From an uncultured Collinsella sp. (GTDB lineage Bacteria > Actinomycetota > Coriobacteriia > Coriobacteriales > Coriobacteriaceae): a stretch of 64,000 bases of DNA. The notes under the pieces were generated by a model. It was not told where the DNA came from, did not search any database, and saw nothing but the letters and a program-made list of their open reading frames with translations. The stretch lies in assembly GCA_902494625.1 (NCBI GenBank), contig CABUUB010000001.1, positions 1 to 64,000 of the forward strand, read 5' to 3'. Position numbers and translations under genes: made by a program. Below are positions 52,602-61,994 of the stretch, one piece after another; position 1 is the stretch's first letter, and the number at the start of each line of letters is the position of its first letter.

Positions 52602-54734
52602 ATGAAGCTAACGATTAATGGAGCCGAGGTCGAGGCGCGCGAGGGGCAGAATGTCCTGGAAGCCGCGCTCGATGCCGGTATCTATATTCCGCATCTGTGT
52701 AAGCATCCCGATCTTGAGGCCGTAGGCGGATGCCGTCTGTGCATGGTCGAGATCGAAGGCCAAGACGAGCCGGTGTGTGCCTGCAAGACGCAGGTTGCCG
52801 AGGGAATGGTCGTCAACACGACAGGCGAGCAGGCCGAGCGCGTGCGTAAGCTGGCAATGGAGCTTATCTTGGCCACGCATCCCGCCGATTGCACCGGTTG
52901 CCCCAAGTACGGCAAGTGCGAGCTACAGTCTATGTATCAGTACATGGGAGTTTCGCCGGCGCGCTGGCGCACCAAGAGCCGTCCGGTCGCCACGGACGAA
53001 TCGAACCCGCTGATCACCCATATGTTCACCCGCTGCATTCGGTGCGGTCGCTGCGTGCGCGCCTGCCGCGAGCTGCGCGGCGCCGGCGTTTTGGACTACC
53101 AGCGCACCGAGGACGGCATTCGCATTGGCACCGACGGCAGCGTAAGCCTGCAAGAGGCCGGATGCCGTTTTTGCGGTGCCTGTATCGAAGTGTGCCCCAC
53201 GGGCTCGATCGTCGACACACTCAATATGTTCGATGAGAACAAGTCCTATGCCGACAACGTAGTCCCCTGTCGCTCGGGCTGTCCCGCTCATGTGGATATC
53301 CCGCGCTACCTGCGTCATATTCGCAACGGTGAGTACACCCGCGCCGCCGCGGTGGTTCGCGAAAAGGTTCCGTTCCCCGAGAGCCTGGGCGACATTTGCG
53401 TCCATAGCTGCCAGGATGCCTGCAAGCGCAATGAGCTCAACGGCACGCCGGTTTCGGTCTGCCGACTTAAGCGCGCTGCTGCCGTGCGCGATACGGGCGA
53501 CTGGAAAGCGAATGTGCGCCACGAGCCGCTGAGCGGCAAGCGCGTCGCCGTTGTGGGCGCCGGCCCCGCCGGCCTGACCGCCGCGCTCTATTGTGCCGAG
53601 AAGGGCCACAAGGTCGTGGTGTTCGAGGCCAACGAGAAGGTCGGTGGCCAGATGCGCTACAGCATTCCGGCGTATCGCCTGCCCGATGCCACGGTCGATG
53701 CCGAGGTTGCGACGATTTTGGAGATTGCCCAGGGTGATGATGCCGAGCCGCGCATTGAGCTGCGCTGTGGCGAGCGAATCGCCGACCCCAAGGCGCTTTT
53801 GGAGCAGGGCTTCGATGCCGTGCTGGTTGCGGTGGGTACCCATGACGGAACGGTGCTCCCCATGCCTGGCCACGACCTCGAAGGCGTGCTGCGCAACACC
53901 GATTTTTTGAAGGCTGCCCGCGTGGGCAACGCCCCCGATCTTTCGGGCAAACGCGTTGTGGTGCTTGGCGGCGGCAACGTGGCGTACGACTGCGCTCGCA
54001 CCGCCGTGCGCCTGGGTGCCGCCTCGGTCGATGTCGCCTGCCTTGAGGCCCAAGACGTGATGACCTCGACGCCCGAGGAGCGTGCCGAGGCTGCCGAGGA
54101 AGGCGTGGTGCTGCACGACGCCTATGCCTTTACCAGCATCAACGAGACCGATAAGGGTTCGGGCAAGGTCGGTTCCATGACGATCCACAAGATCGAGCGG
54201 TTCTACTTTGACGAGAATCACCGCGCCGTCACCGAACTGCTCGACGGCGGCGAGAAGACCATCGGTGCCGACTGCGTGATCTTCGCCGTGGGCCAAAAGC
54301 CCGAGGGTACGGCTCAGATGGGCCTTGAGCTTACGCACGGTCCGTACATCGTGGCCGACGCCGAGGGCAAGACGAGCATTGAGGGCGTTTGGTCGGCTGG
54401 CGACTGCGTGACGGGCACCAAATCGGTGATTGCGGCAATCGCTGCAGGCCGCACGTGCGCCTCGGCCATAGATCGCGCCTTAGGTGGCGATGGCGACATC
54501 GACGAGGAGCTGACCGAGCGCGATACTCCCGAGCAGTGGATCGGGCATGCCCCCGAGGGCTTTTACGGCGATGCCGTGCAGCCAGAGTTTGTCGATGTCC
54601 AGGCGCGCAAGGATAACTTCGATACGTTTGAGTGCCCCTATACCGATCATGAGGCCACGTGCGAGGCGAGCCGCTGCTTGCAGTGCGATTTGCGCCTAAC
54701 GATCAGCACGCCGCGCCTGTGGAACGAGTACTAG
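52602..54734 (+). CDS. NuoG/GltD-like Fe-S and FAD electron-transfer protein
   Basis: A 710-residue multidomain protein. Residues 1-78 are a [2Fe-2S] ferredoxin (Cys at 33, 44 and 47, then Cys61). A His-Cys3 [4Fe-4S] site (HPADCTGCPKYGKCE, near 92-106) and two further [4Fe-4S] motifs (CIRCGRCVRACRE, CRFCGACIEVCPTG) repeat the NuoG/FdhA front. From about 225 the protein is GltD-like: CRSGCPAHVDIPRYL, the FAD site VAVVGAGPAGLTAALYCAEKG and the NAD(P) site VVVLGGGNVAYDCARTAVRLG. A CLQCDLR motif is near the C-terminus. It would carry electrons from NAD(P)H to ferredoxin-like acceptors or to the flavoprotein upstream. Confidence 0.88.
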   Translation: MKLTINGAEVEAREGQNVLEAALDAGIYIPHLCKHPDLEAVGGCRLCMVEIEGQDEPVCACKTQVAEGMVVNTTGEQAERVRKLAMELILATHPADCTGCPKYGKCELQSMYQYMGVSPARWRTKSRPVATDESNPLITHMFTRCIRCGRCVRACRELRGAGVLDYQRTEDGIRIGTDGSVSLQEAGCRFCGACIEVCPTGSIVDTLNMFDENKSYADNVVPCRSGCPAHVDIPRYLRHIRNGEYTRAAAVVREKVPFPESLGDICVHSCQDACKRNELNGTPVSVCRLKRAAAVRDTGDWKANVRHEPLSGKRVAVVGAGPAGLTAALYCAEKGHKVVVFEANEKVGGQMRYSIPAYRLPDATVDAEVATILEIAQGDDAEPRIELRCGERIADPKALLEQGFDAVLVAVGTHDGTVLPMPGHDLEGVLRNTDFLKAARVGNAPDLSGKRVVVLGGGNVAYDCARTAVRLGAASVDVACLEAQDVMTSTPEERAEAAEEGVVLHDAYAFTSINETDKGSGKVGSMTIHKIERFYFDENHRAVTELLDGGEKTIGADCVIFAVGQKPEGTAQMGLELTHGPYIVADAEGKTSIEGVWSAGDCVTGTKSVIAAIAAGRTCASAIDRALGGDGDIDEELTERDTPEQWIGHAPEGFYGDAVQPEFVDVQARKDNFDTFECPYTDHEATCEASRCLQCDLRLTISTPRLWNEY

Positions 54735-54751
54735 GAAAGGAGCGATAACCC

Positions 54752-55828
54752 ATGACGATCATCAACTTTATGCCCGTGCATCGACAGGCGCCCGTGGCGC
54801 TCTGGCTCCTTAAGAAGGACGTGGCGGCAGCTGCGGAAAAAATTGCAGAGACCGGCGCCCAGGCGGTTCTGGTGCCGGCGGGCGATGAGGTCTCTGCCGC
54901 GCTCGCGGATGCGTTGGGCGAGTCCTGCCGCGTGATCGAGTGTGACCCGAGCTTGGGCTTTGTCTATGCCAACGGTTCGGCTGCCGCCAAGATGCTCGAC
55001 GGCGAAAAGCCGCTCCCATCTTGTTGCGAGGGCGATGGCACCGATCGCTGCCTGAGCGGATTGGAGTTGCTTGCCGCCGAAGGCAAGCGCTGGGTGTGGT
55101 TTGACGGGGCCGATGAGCCCGTTGAGCTCGGTTGCGTTACGAGCGCGAGCGCCCTGGTTGCCGCGGCGGGCGTTGCCGATGCCAAAGCGGTGGGGATTGG
55201 CTATCCCAGCGGTCTGTTGCTGAAGCCCGATGATACTTCGGAGTTTGAGCTGCACAGCGACTACGTCCGCGTCTACACCGCCAAAAACTGCATGGCAAAG
55301 GCGCTTTTGGACATTTGCACGCTCTAACGTCACGAGAGTTGCGGACGCTGTGTCTTTGGTTACGAGGGCTCTCATCAGATTGCGACGATTCTTGCCGATA
55401 TCTGCCGCAAGAAGGGCAAGCCGGGCGACCTGGCGCTCCTTCGCGACCTTTGCCCCGTGATGCAGACGCAGTGCCTGTGCGAGCAGGGTCGCGTGCTGGC
55501 GCGCACGGTGCAGTCGTTCTTCGACCTGTTCGAGGGCGAAATTATGCAGCACGTCACCAAGAAGGTCTGCGCCGCCGGGGAATGCCAGGCGTTTTTGACC
55601 TTCCATATCCTCGCCTCCAAATGCCAGGCCTGCAACAAGTGTGTCGATTCGGACGTTTGCGAGGAGGACGCGATCCTGGGAAGGCCGCGCTTTATCCACG
55701 TGATCGACCAGAAGGCCTGCAGCCAATGCGGTGCCTGCCTCGACATTTGCGACAACGGCGCGATCGTCACGGCTGGGGCCGTCAAGCCCAAGTGCCCGCC
55801 CAAACCCATTCCCTTTAAGCACAAATAG
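54752..55828 (+). pseudogene. NuoF-like 4Fe-4S electron-transfer protein interrupted by an in-frame TAA
   Basis: Frame 54752-55327 (191 residues, diverged NuoF-like front) ends DICTL, then TAA at 55325-55327. The same frame continues without further stop to 55828: RHESCGRCVFGYEG, as expected for the NADH_4Fe-4S region, then two [4Fe-4S] ferredoxin motifs (CQACNKCV and CSQCGACLDIC). The downstream part has no ATG until 55460 and no ribosome site before it. A full-length product would be 358 residues. Either a nonsense mutation, an assembly error or recoding explains it. The first half lacks the usual NADH/FMN residues of NuoF. It lies 17 nt after the 710-aa gene. Confidence 0.75.
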
Positions 55829-56022
55829 CGCGATTCCCTCTCTCGTTTTGCCCGCATTGAGCAGGGCGGGAGGGGATTTTGTTTATCTGCACGAGGTGCC
55901 CTGCAGACTTTCGCATGAGCCTTGGTTGCCTGGACGGTGCGCACGTTTTGCGTCTGCCGTACGCTTTTTGCGAAGTACGCACGGGCAGAATCCGTGTCCA
56001 AATGCTCTGGAGAGGAGCGACC

Positions 56023-57015
56023 ATGTCGTTTAAAGTGATGGCGATTTGTGCCGGTAGGCACGGTGGCAACGGCGAGGCTTTGGCCAAAGAGGCCCTTTGC
56101 GCGGTGCGCGAGGCTGGCGGCGAGGTCGAGCTGATCAATCTGTTCGATTACAACATCTTGCCCTGCACCGGCTGCGAGGGCTGCACCATGCAGATGGGAA
56201 AGATGGGTGCCGGCCTGCAAAAGGAATATCACGGCTGCGTCCTTAAGAAAAAGGACGACGTCGACGCGATTATCCGTGAACTGCAGACCTGCCAGGGCGT
56301 AATCTTCTCGGTCCCGACGTACGACCTCACGCCCAGCTCGGTGTACACCCGCTTTGCCCAGCGCTTCTTGGCATATGAGCTTTCGTTCTTGCTTGCCATT
56401 GGCGCCGTAAAGGAGAATCCGCATACTGTTGCCGGCCTTATTTCCGTCGGCGGCTCCATGCACGATTGGCAGTCCCTGGCGCTGGAGAGCCTGCAGGCGA
56501 CCATGTTTACCATGTCGATGACCGTTGTCGATCGCTATATGGCGCAGCGCGATGGCCGCCCGGGCAATGCGTTTGTGTGGGGAGACGACGTGGAATGGGG
56601 CGGACAGATCGCCCGCGCGCACAAGATGGGCGAGAACATCGTCAAGGCTATCCGCACGCCGGTTGACGAGCGCTGCTGGCTGGGCGACCCGGACGACGGC
56701 GTGTGCCCCAACTGCCACAGCTCCCTGGTGTACCCCGGCGACAAGCATTGGGATGGGGTCGAGTTCCCGTGGGAGTGCGCGGTCTGCGGTGCCGGTGGCG
56801 ATATCGTGACCGACGAGCGAACCGGCCGTCCCAAGCTCAAGATCGCCGAGAACGGTCTGATTCGCGACCGTAATGACGACCACGCGCGCGCCGAGCACCT
56901 CAACGAGATCAACAAGACCCGCGACGAGTTCTTTGCCCACATGGACGAGGTCAAGCCGATTATGGAGAAGTACGCCAAGATGACGTTCCCCACGCTGGAG
57001 ATTAAGCGCGACTAG
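56023..57015 (+). CDS. NAD(P)H-dependent flavin oxidoreductase with zinc-ribbon tail
   Basis: A 330-residue protein of the flavodoxin/NADPH-dependent FMN reductase fold. The FMN phosphate loop region (ICAGRHGGNGEAL) and PTYDLTPSSVYTRF are characteristic; cysteines CTGCEGC near 47-53 occur in many coriobacterial members. The C-terminal 100 residues add a zinc-ribbon-like pair (CPNCHSS and CAVCGAG, near 228 and 252). The start at 56023 has GAGAGGAG upstream. It is the last gene of the redox cluster and is convergent with the PucR regulator. The substrate is unknown. Confidence 0.82.
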   Translation: MSFKVMAICAGRHGGNGEALAKEALCAVREAGGEVELINLFDYNILPCTGCEGCTMQMGKMGAGLQKEYHGCVLKKKDDVDAIIRELQTCQGVIFSVPTYDLTPSSVYTRFAQRFLAYELSFLLAIGAVKENPHTVAGLISVGGSMHDWQSLALESLQATMFTMSMTVVDRYMAQRDGRPGNAFVWGDDVEWGGQIARAHKMGENIVKAIRTPVDERCWLGDPDDGVCPNCHSSLVYPGDKHWDGVEFPWECAVCGAGGDIVTDERTGRPKLKIAENGLIRDRNDDHARAEHLNEINKTRDEFFAHMDEVKPIMEKYAKMTFPTLEIKRD

Positions 57016-57037
57016 TTTTGCTTGAGCCCCGCTCGGC

Positions 57038-58351
57038 CTATTTGCGACAGTGCAGGTCGGCGCTGGTGCGGGGCTTAATCCTCGGCTCAAGAAAGCCAAG
57101 GTAGATTAGGGTACGAATCGAGAGGTGGAACAAAAAGAGGTCCTCTCCCGATGCCAGGTCGTTACCTGTGATTTCCTTTATGCGGTTTAGGCGATAGAGC
57201 AACGTGTTCTTGTGAAGCGACAAGATCGCGGCAGTGCGCGCCGTGTTGCAGCTGTGTTGCATAAAGGCAAAGAGTGTCTCGACCAGCTCGGAATCGTGCG
57301 ACTGGTCATGCTCCCAAAGTGCCCAGATTGCCGGATGGCAGTAGTTCATAAGGTTGATGTGGTCGTTGCAGATGTCGAGCATCTCCATGTAGGTGTATTC
57401 GCAATAGCGATACACATGGGTGTCTTCGAGGATTTTGGTAAAGGTCGAGCCGTAGCGAATGGCGGCGCGTGCCTGATTGAGGTGCGAACGCACATCCGTT
57501 GCCTGGGAAAACTCATTGCTGATGCCGACAAACAGGTTGTTTGCGGCGGCGACGCGCGCAAGGATCGCCTCGTCGTTGGCAGGTAGCTGCGTGGAGGGCG
57601 GACGGCTTACCAACGCCACGAGCTCACCCTCGTACATGGTGATAAGGCTATGGTGCAGCAGCGGCTGCAATTGTCCTCGGATGCTCTCCGCCTCGCGCGC
57701 CTCGATCTGGGAATCCTTTTTGAGCAGGCATACAACGTAGAGGGCGGGAAGCGGCGCAAAGCCGACGAGCTGCATTTTGCGTGTGCAGGTAATGGGGTTG
57801 GGGATTTCGTCGTCTAGGAGGCGCGAGAGAAAATATGGTCCCTGTTGCGGGCCGCCCAACGAAAGAAAGCCGCCTTTCTGCAGCTCTTGTGCGAGCAGTC
57901 GGACAAAGAACTCAAAGACTTCGAGATCGCTATCGCCAAAGGCGTGATTGCGCTCGATCATCATCACCCGGCCCAGGCACGTGCCGTGCACCTTGATCGC
58001 CCCGGTCATGGTGTTGAGGCAGAACATGTCGTTATACCGTGTGAGCGGGCCTGTCGAGCGGGCGATCTTCTCGTCTAAGCCGCGTTCGATGATGTAGCGC
58101 ACGGCTTCGTCTTGCAGTATGTCGCCTTCGGAGAGCTCGGCGCGGGTGATGGCTGCAAAGGGGGAGTCGTCGGCATCGTCGAGCTCAAAGCCGCCGCGAG
58201 CGGCGTAGCGGTAGACGGGATCGACGACGAGCACCGGGTTGTCCATAACGGTAGAAGCTGTTTGCGTGAGGCTCTTGAGCCCCGCGTCGCTCAAGAGCGC
58301 CTCGAGCAGCGCTTGCTTTGCGGTGGACCTATCGGTGGTGCTCGGTTGCAT
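57038..58351 (-). CDS. PucR/CdaR-type transcriptional regulator
   Basis: A 437-residue regulator with a GAF-like N-terminal sensing half and a C-terminal PucR helix-turn-helix (ILSLHKNTLLYRLNRIKEITG). It starts at the ATG at 58351 (minus), with AAGGGA upstream. It is divergent from the 2-enoate reductase gene at 58849; the 497-nt region between them carries the three-unit palindrome array (58491-58707). It is a plausible local regulator of one or both redox units. Confidence 0.88.
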   Translation of the reverse strand: MQPSTTDRSTAKQALLEALLSDAGLKSLTQTASTVMDNPVLVVDPVYRYAARGGFELDDADDSPFAAITRAELSEGDILQDEAVRYIIERGLDEKIARSTGPLTRYNDMFCLNTMTGAIKVHGTCLGRVMMIERNHAFGDSDLEVFEFFVRLLAQELQKGGFLSLGGPQQGPYFLSRLLDDEIPNPITCTRKMQLVGFAPLPALYVVCLLKKDSQIEAREAESIRGQLQPLLHHSLITMYEGELVALVSRPPSTQLPANDEAILARVAAANNLFVGISNEFSQATDVRSHLNQARAAIRYGSTFTKILEDTHVYRYCEYTYMEMLDICNDHINLMNYCHPAIWALWEHDQSHDSELVETLFAFMQHSCNTARTAAILSLHKNTLLYRLNRIKEITGNDLASGEDLFLFHLSIRTLIYLGFLEPRIKPRTSADLHCRK

Positions 58352-58490
58352 GGTTGTCCCTTCTGCCGCGTCTTCGCCGTAGTCGACGCATGACCAAATT
58401 ATTATCGCAGGCTGCACAGCATTAGGTTGTTTAAAACGATGAGTGTGGCGGTCGTTTCCTCGAACGGGGCGGCGTTGTTGCTGGGGGGTC

Positions 58491-58707
58491 GTCTCAATCT
58501 GTAACAGGTGGAGGCCAAAAGTCGGTCTAGATGTTACAGATTGAGATGTTTGGTCGGACCGAGTTTGTTCGTCTCGATTTGTAACATCTAGGGTCGTTTT
58601 TGGTCTGTAGGTGTTATAGATCGAGATTTTCCGACGGAACGCTCCCGTTTGTCTCGATCTGTAACAGTAAGACCCGGTTTTGCTGAGTAACTGTTACAGA
58701 TCGAGAC
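58491..58707. repeat. 57-bp palindrome array, locus 3 (3 units)
   Basis: Units start at 58491, 58571 and 58651, exactly 80 nt apart, each 57 bp with arms gtctcgatctgtaaca / tgttacagatcgagac. The middle unit has changes in both arms (gatttg, tatagatc). The array lies in the PucR/enoate-reductase divergent region (58352-58848), which otherwise shows nothing. Confidence 0.93.
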
Positions 58708-58848
58708 AAACCGACGGGCCGCCCTGCCCCATCCACCTGCCGCCACCTGATATTCGCCGATTTTCGTTGTGCCGCTGTGCCCCCATGCCATATCCTCTAG
58801 ACAACTACGCGGCATCATCGCCGCCGCGCCTACAAGAGAGGAATGTCC

Positions 58849-60879
58849 ATGACCGCACCTGCATCCAAGCTGCTCCAGCCCATTACGGTTGGCCCCCTTG
58901 AGCTCAAAAACCGCATTATGTTTCCGCCGCTGACTACCGGCTACGAGGAGCGTGACGGTTCCATCGGCGAGCGCAGCCTGGCTTTTTACGAGCGCTTGGC
59001 CCGTGGCGGCGTGAGTTACATCGTCATCGGCGACGTTGCTCCCGTCATGACCGCAAGCCCCACGCCCAAGCTGGCGACCGACGCCCAAATCCCCACGTTT
59101 AAGGCCCTGGCCGATGCCGTCCACAAGCACGGCGCCAAGGTCGCGCTGCAGCTGTTCCACCCCGAGTACGACGTGCCCGGTGTCGGCCGCATGGTCATGG
59201 GTTCCATGGCCGCCGCCAAGGCCGCGCAGGAGGCCAAGGCCGCCGGCGACGAGGAGGCCTTTGCCGCCAAGATGGCCGAGTCCAACGAGATCCGCAATCA
59301 GGCCTACGCCAAGCTGCACCACGACATGCAGCACTTTGTGAACGAGGCCAGCGTGGATCAGCTCACCCAGATCAAGGAGGCCATCGCTGCCTCGGCCGCC
59401 CGCGCGCAGCAGGCCGGCATCGACGCCATCGAGGTCCACGGCGACCGTCTGGTGGGTTCGCTGTGCTCCGCGATCCTCAACCAGCGCACCGACGAGTACG
59501 GTGGCTCGTTCGAGAACCGCGTCCGCTATGCGCTCGAGGTCGTCGCTGCCATTAAGGAAGCCGCGCCGCAGCTGATGGTGGAGTACAAGCTCCCCGTGAT
59601 CATGGAGAACCCCGACGGCACGCCGCGCGGCAAGGGCGGCTTGCAGCCCGACGAGGCCTGCGAGTTCGCCAAGCTGCTCGAGGGCGCGGGCATCGATATG
59701 ATCCAGGTCGCGCAGGCCAACCACACCGGCAACATGGGCGACACCATTCCGCCCATGGGTGCCATGCCCTACAACTGGACGCTGCCCGTGGCCGAGCGCG
59801 TCAAGGCCCTGGTCTCCGTGCCGGTGGCAACCGTCGGCCGCGTGGTCTCGGTCGAGGCCGGCGAGAAGATTCTGGAAGACGGCGCCGCCGACATCATCGC
59901 CTACGGCCGCTCGCTCATGTGCGACCCCGACATTGCGCTGAAGGCCGCCACGGGCGAGCCCATCCGCGAGTGCCTCAACTGCAACAAGGGTTGCGTCGAC
60001 GCGATCCAAAACCGCAAGTACATCTCGTGCGTGCTCAACGCCGAGAACGGTGACGAGGCGACCATCGCCATCAAGCCGGGCGAGGGCGACAAGAAGATCG
60101 CCGTGGTGGGCGGCGGTATTGCCGGCCTGGAGGCCGCACGCGTGGCGGCCAAGCGCGGCTACGACGTGACCATCTACGAGGCGAGCGATCACTTGGGCGG
60201 CCAGATTGTGCTGGCGGCTGCGCCTCCGCGCAAGGACGAGATCATGCGCTCGGTCGAGTACTACGAGAAGATTCTGCCTGGCCTGGGCGTGAAGGTTGAG
60301 CTCAACCACGTCGCTAGCCCCGCGGACCTCAACGCCGCCGACGCCGCGATTGTGGCTGTGGGCGCACACGACGTGATCATCCCCGTTCCGGGTGCCGACT
60401 CGGAGAAGGTCGTCTCGAGCTGGGACGTGCTGGCCGGCAAGGTGGAGCTCAGCGGCCGCGTCGCCGTCATTGGCGGTGGCCTGGTGGGCACCGAGACTGC
60501 CGAGTATCTGCTGCAGCACGGCTGCGAGGTGGCGATCGTGGAGATGCTCGACAAGATTGCCGCGGGCGAGTCCGAGACCATTCTGCCGCTGATTATGAGC
60601 GACTTTGCCGAGCACAACGTGGAGCAGCACGTGAAGACCCGTCTGACCGCCATTGCCGACGAGGGCGTGGAGGCCATTCGCACCACCGAGGACGGCGCCG
60701 AGGAGCCGGTGAAGATCGCCTGCGATTACGTGGTGATGGCCGTGGGCTCCAAGGCCAACGCGTTTGATCTGGACGGCGTGACGGTGCCCGTGACCTGCGT
60801 GGGCGACTGCTCGGGTGAGCGCACCGCCGACATCGCGAGCGCCATTCGCACGGCGTATCACGCGGCCAACGAGCTGTAG
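58849..60879 (+). CDS. Old Yellow Enzyme-type 2-enoate reductase (FMN/Fe-S/FAD)
   Basis: A 676-residue enzyme of the FadH/BaiCD/2-enoate reductase family, which reduces activated C=C bonds with electrons from NAD(P)H. The FMN TIM barrel (about 1-350) contains GVSYIVIGDVA, VALQLFHPEY and RTDEYGGSFENRVRYAL. A [4Fe-4S] site has Cys375, Cys378, Cys382 and Cys394. FAD binding is at IAVVGGGIAGLEAARVAAKRG and NAD(P) binding at VAVIGGGLVGTETAEYLL. A roughly 35-residue Ala/Glu-rich insert (about 125-150) is unusual. The ATG at 58849 has AGAGAGG 7 nt upstream. Substrate unknown; bile acid, steroid or dietary enoates are candidates. Confidence 0.88.
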   Translation: MTAPASKLLQPITVGPLELKNRIMFPPLTTGYEERDGSIGERSLAFYERLARGGVSYIVIGDVAPVMTASPTPKLATDAQIPTFKALADAVHKHGAKVALQLFHPEYDVPGVGRMVMGSMAAAKAAQEAKAAGDEEAFAAKMAESNEIRNQAYAKLHHDMQHFVNEASVDQLTQIKEAIAASAARAQQAGIDAIEVHGDRLVGSLCSAILNQRTDEYGGSFENRVRYALEVVAAIKEAAPQLMVEYKLPVIMENPDGTPRGKGGLQPDEACEFAKLLEGAGIDMIQVAQANHTGNMGDTIPPMGAMPYNWTLPVAERVKALVSVPVATVGRVVSVEAGEKILEDGAADIIAYGRSLMCDPDIALKAATGEPIRECLNCNKGCVDAIQNRKYISCVLNAENGDEATIAIKPGEGDKKIAVVGGGIAGLEAARVAAKRGYDVTIYEASDHLGGQIVLAAAPPRKDEIMRSVEYYEKILPGLGVKVELNHVASPADLNAADAAIVAVGAHDVIIPVPGADSEKVVSSWDVLAGKVELSGRVAVIGGGLVGTETAEYLLQHGCEVAIVEMLDKIAAGESETILPLIMSDFAEHNVEQHVKTRLTAIADEGVEAIRTTEDGAEEPVKIACDYVVMAVGSKANAFDLDGVTVPVTCVGDCSGERTADIASAIRTAYHAANEL

Positions 60880-61319
60880 TTGAACATCGCGGCCAGGCGG
60901 GGCGGTAGCACGGATCCGTCTCGCCCGGCTGTGTCCCGTCGGGTGTCAACCGGTGCGGGGCCTGCAAGCGCAGCAGGTCCCGCCCTTTTTGTTTTGCTCC
61001 GGTGGATGGCAATGCGCGGTAATCATGAGGAGTGAGGACGTCTACTGCCTCGCAGATCACTCAAAATTATTGGGGGAGGGGTTAATAACTATATCCTCTA
61101 TACCAAAGGACATAAAGAGATGCCAATTTTGTTGACAAGCGAATGACTATTAGCTGCGAGTCGGCTACCAGCGTAAATAATCGATAAAGAAATGTCGTAA
61201 TTTGGTGCCAAATGCCCAGATAACGCCGCGCCTATTTTAATTAACTGCTTTGAGCAAACAGTAAAATGCTACTATCTAACTTGCACGTAAGAAAGCAGAT
61301 TAACGGTTAAGGCTAAGAA
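60880..61319. other. 440-nt intergenic region, AT-rich 3' half
   Basis: The first 110 nt hold a GC-rich imperfect hairpin (gcggggcctgc...gcaggtcccgc, then ctttttg, about 60954-60993) that may terminate the reductase gene. From about 61060 the DNA turns AT-rich, unlike the surroundings. A candidate -35 TTGAGC (61251) and -10 TATCTA stand before the HTH gene. No other gene seen. Confidence 0.4.
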
Positions 61320-61709
61320 GTGGCAGGTATGTCGGAAGCAACTAGGACTCGCACGCATGCGCCCGAGGTTAGGCAGCGCGCCGTCGAGATCCTCCAAGAG
61401 GGGGTCGGTCATCGCGCCCTCGCCGCGGAGCTTGGCATTCCCCAGGCCACGGCTCGTCAGTGGGCCCGCGCGTATGCCGTGGGCGGTGCCGACGCCGTTC
61501 TCAATGCCGGTTCGCATCATCACACCTATTCGTACGAAGTTAAGCTCGCCGTGGTCAAAGACCGCTTGGAAAACGGCTTAACGGTTCGCGAGGCCATGAT
61601 CAAACACAAGATTCCTAGCGAGTCTTCGGTCAAGGCTTGGTGCCGTCAGTACCGCGAGAGCGGTGAGTCCGCACTGGTCGATAAGCCGCGCGTTAAAAAG
61701 GCGGAATAG
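61320..61709 (+). CDS. orphan IS3-type OrfA-like HTH protein
   Basis: A 129-residue protein with two helix-turn-helix units (EVRQRAVEILQEGVGHRALAAEL and YSYEVKLAVVKDRLENGLTV), like the InsE/OrfA half of IS3/IS150 transposases. No OrfB catalytic gene or terminal inverted repeats follow, so it is a remnant or a domesticated regulator. The GTG at 61320 has TAAGG 7 nt upstream; an ATG at 61329 is an alternative. Confidence 0.6.
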   Translation: MAGMSEATRTRTHAPEVRQRAVEILQEGVGHRALAAELGIPQATARQWARAYAVGGADAVLNAGSHHHTYSYEVKLAVVKDRLENGLTVREAMIKHKIPSESSVKAWCRQYRESGESALVDKPRVKKAE

Positions 61710-61721
61710 CAAACGGGATGG

Positions 61722-61745
61722 TGCGCCCACAGGGGCGCATTTTTC
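61722..61745 (+). terminator. terminator after HTH gene
   Basis: tgcgccc-aca-gggcgca type stem followed by ttttt. Confidence 0.85.
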
Positions 61746-61994
61746 TTGCCGCGCCAACTTTTTGGACCGGCGCGAGCCTGTCGGGACATCCTCCAAAGTG
61801 GCCAATAAACCGCGCGCAGTGGCCCGCGCGCCTGTCGCTGCGATAGGGGAGCGTCGCCCCACTGCTCCAAAGCGGACGTGCCCTTGCCCCGTACGCCTAA
61901 AACTCCCCAGTTGGCCGAAAACCTGCCACCGCAACCCCGTAATTGAGCTATAACGTTAAACAATTGCAGCGTTTTTGCATGGGGGAGTGATGGT

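Noticed and set aside
55315..55828. Frameshift in the NuoF-like gene
   Set aside because: The homologous parts on both sides are in the same frame; only the TAA interrupts them.
58588..60861. Very long open frame on the minus strand opposite the 2-enoate reductase
   Set aside because: It is a mirror of GC-biased third codon positions; it has no recognisable domain, while the plus strand encodes a complete enzyme. The same applies to the minus frames at 50972-52471, 22418-24085 and 26726-28438, and the plus frame at 36875-38380.
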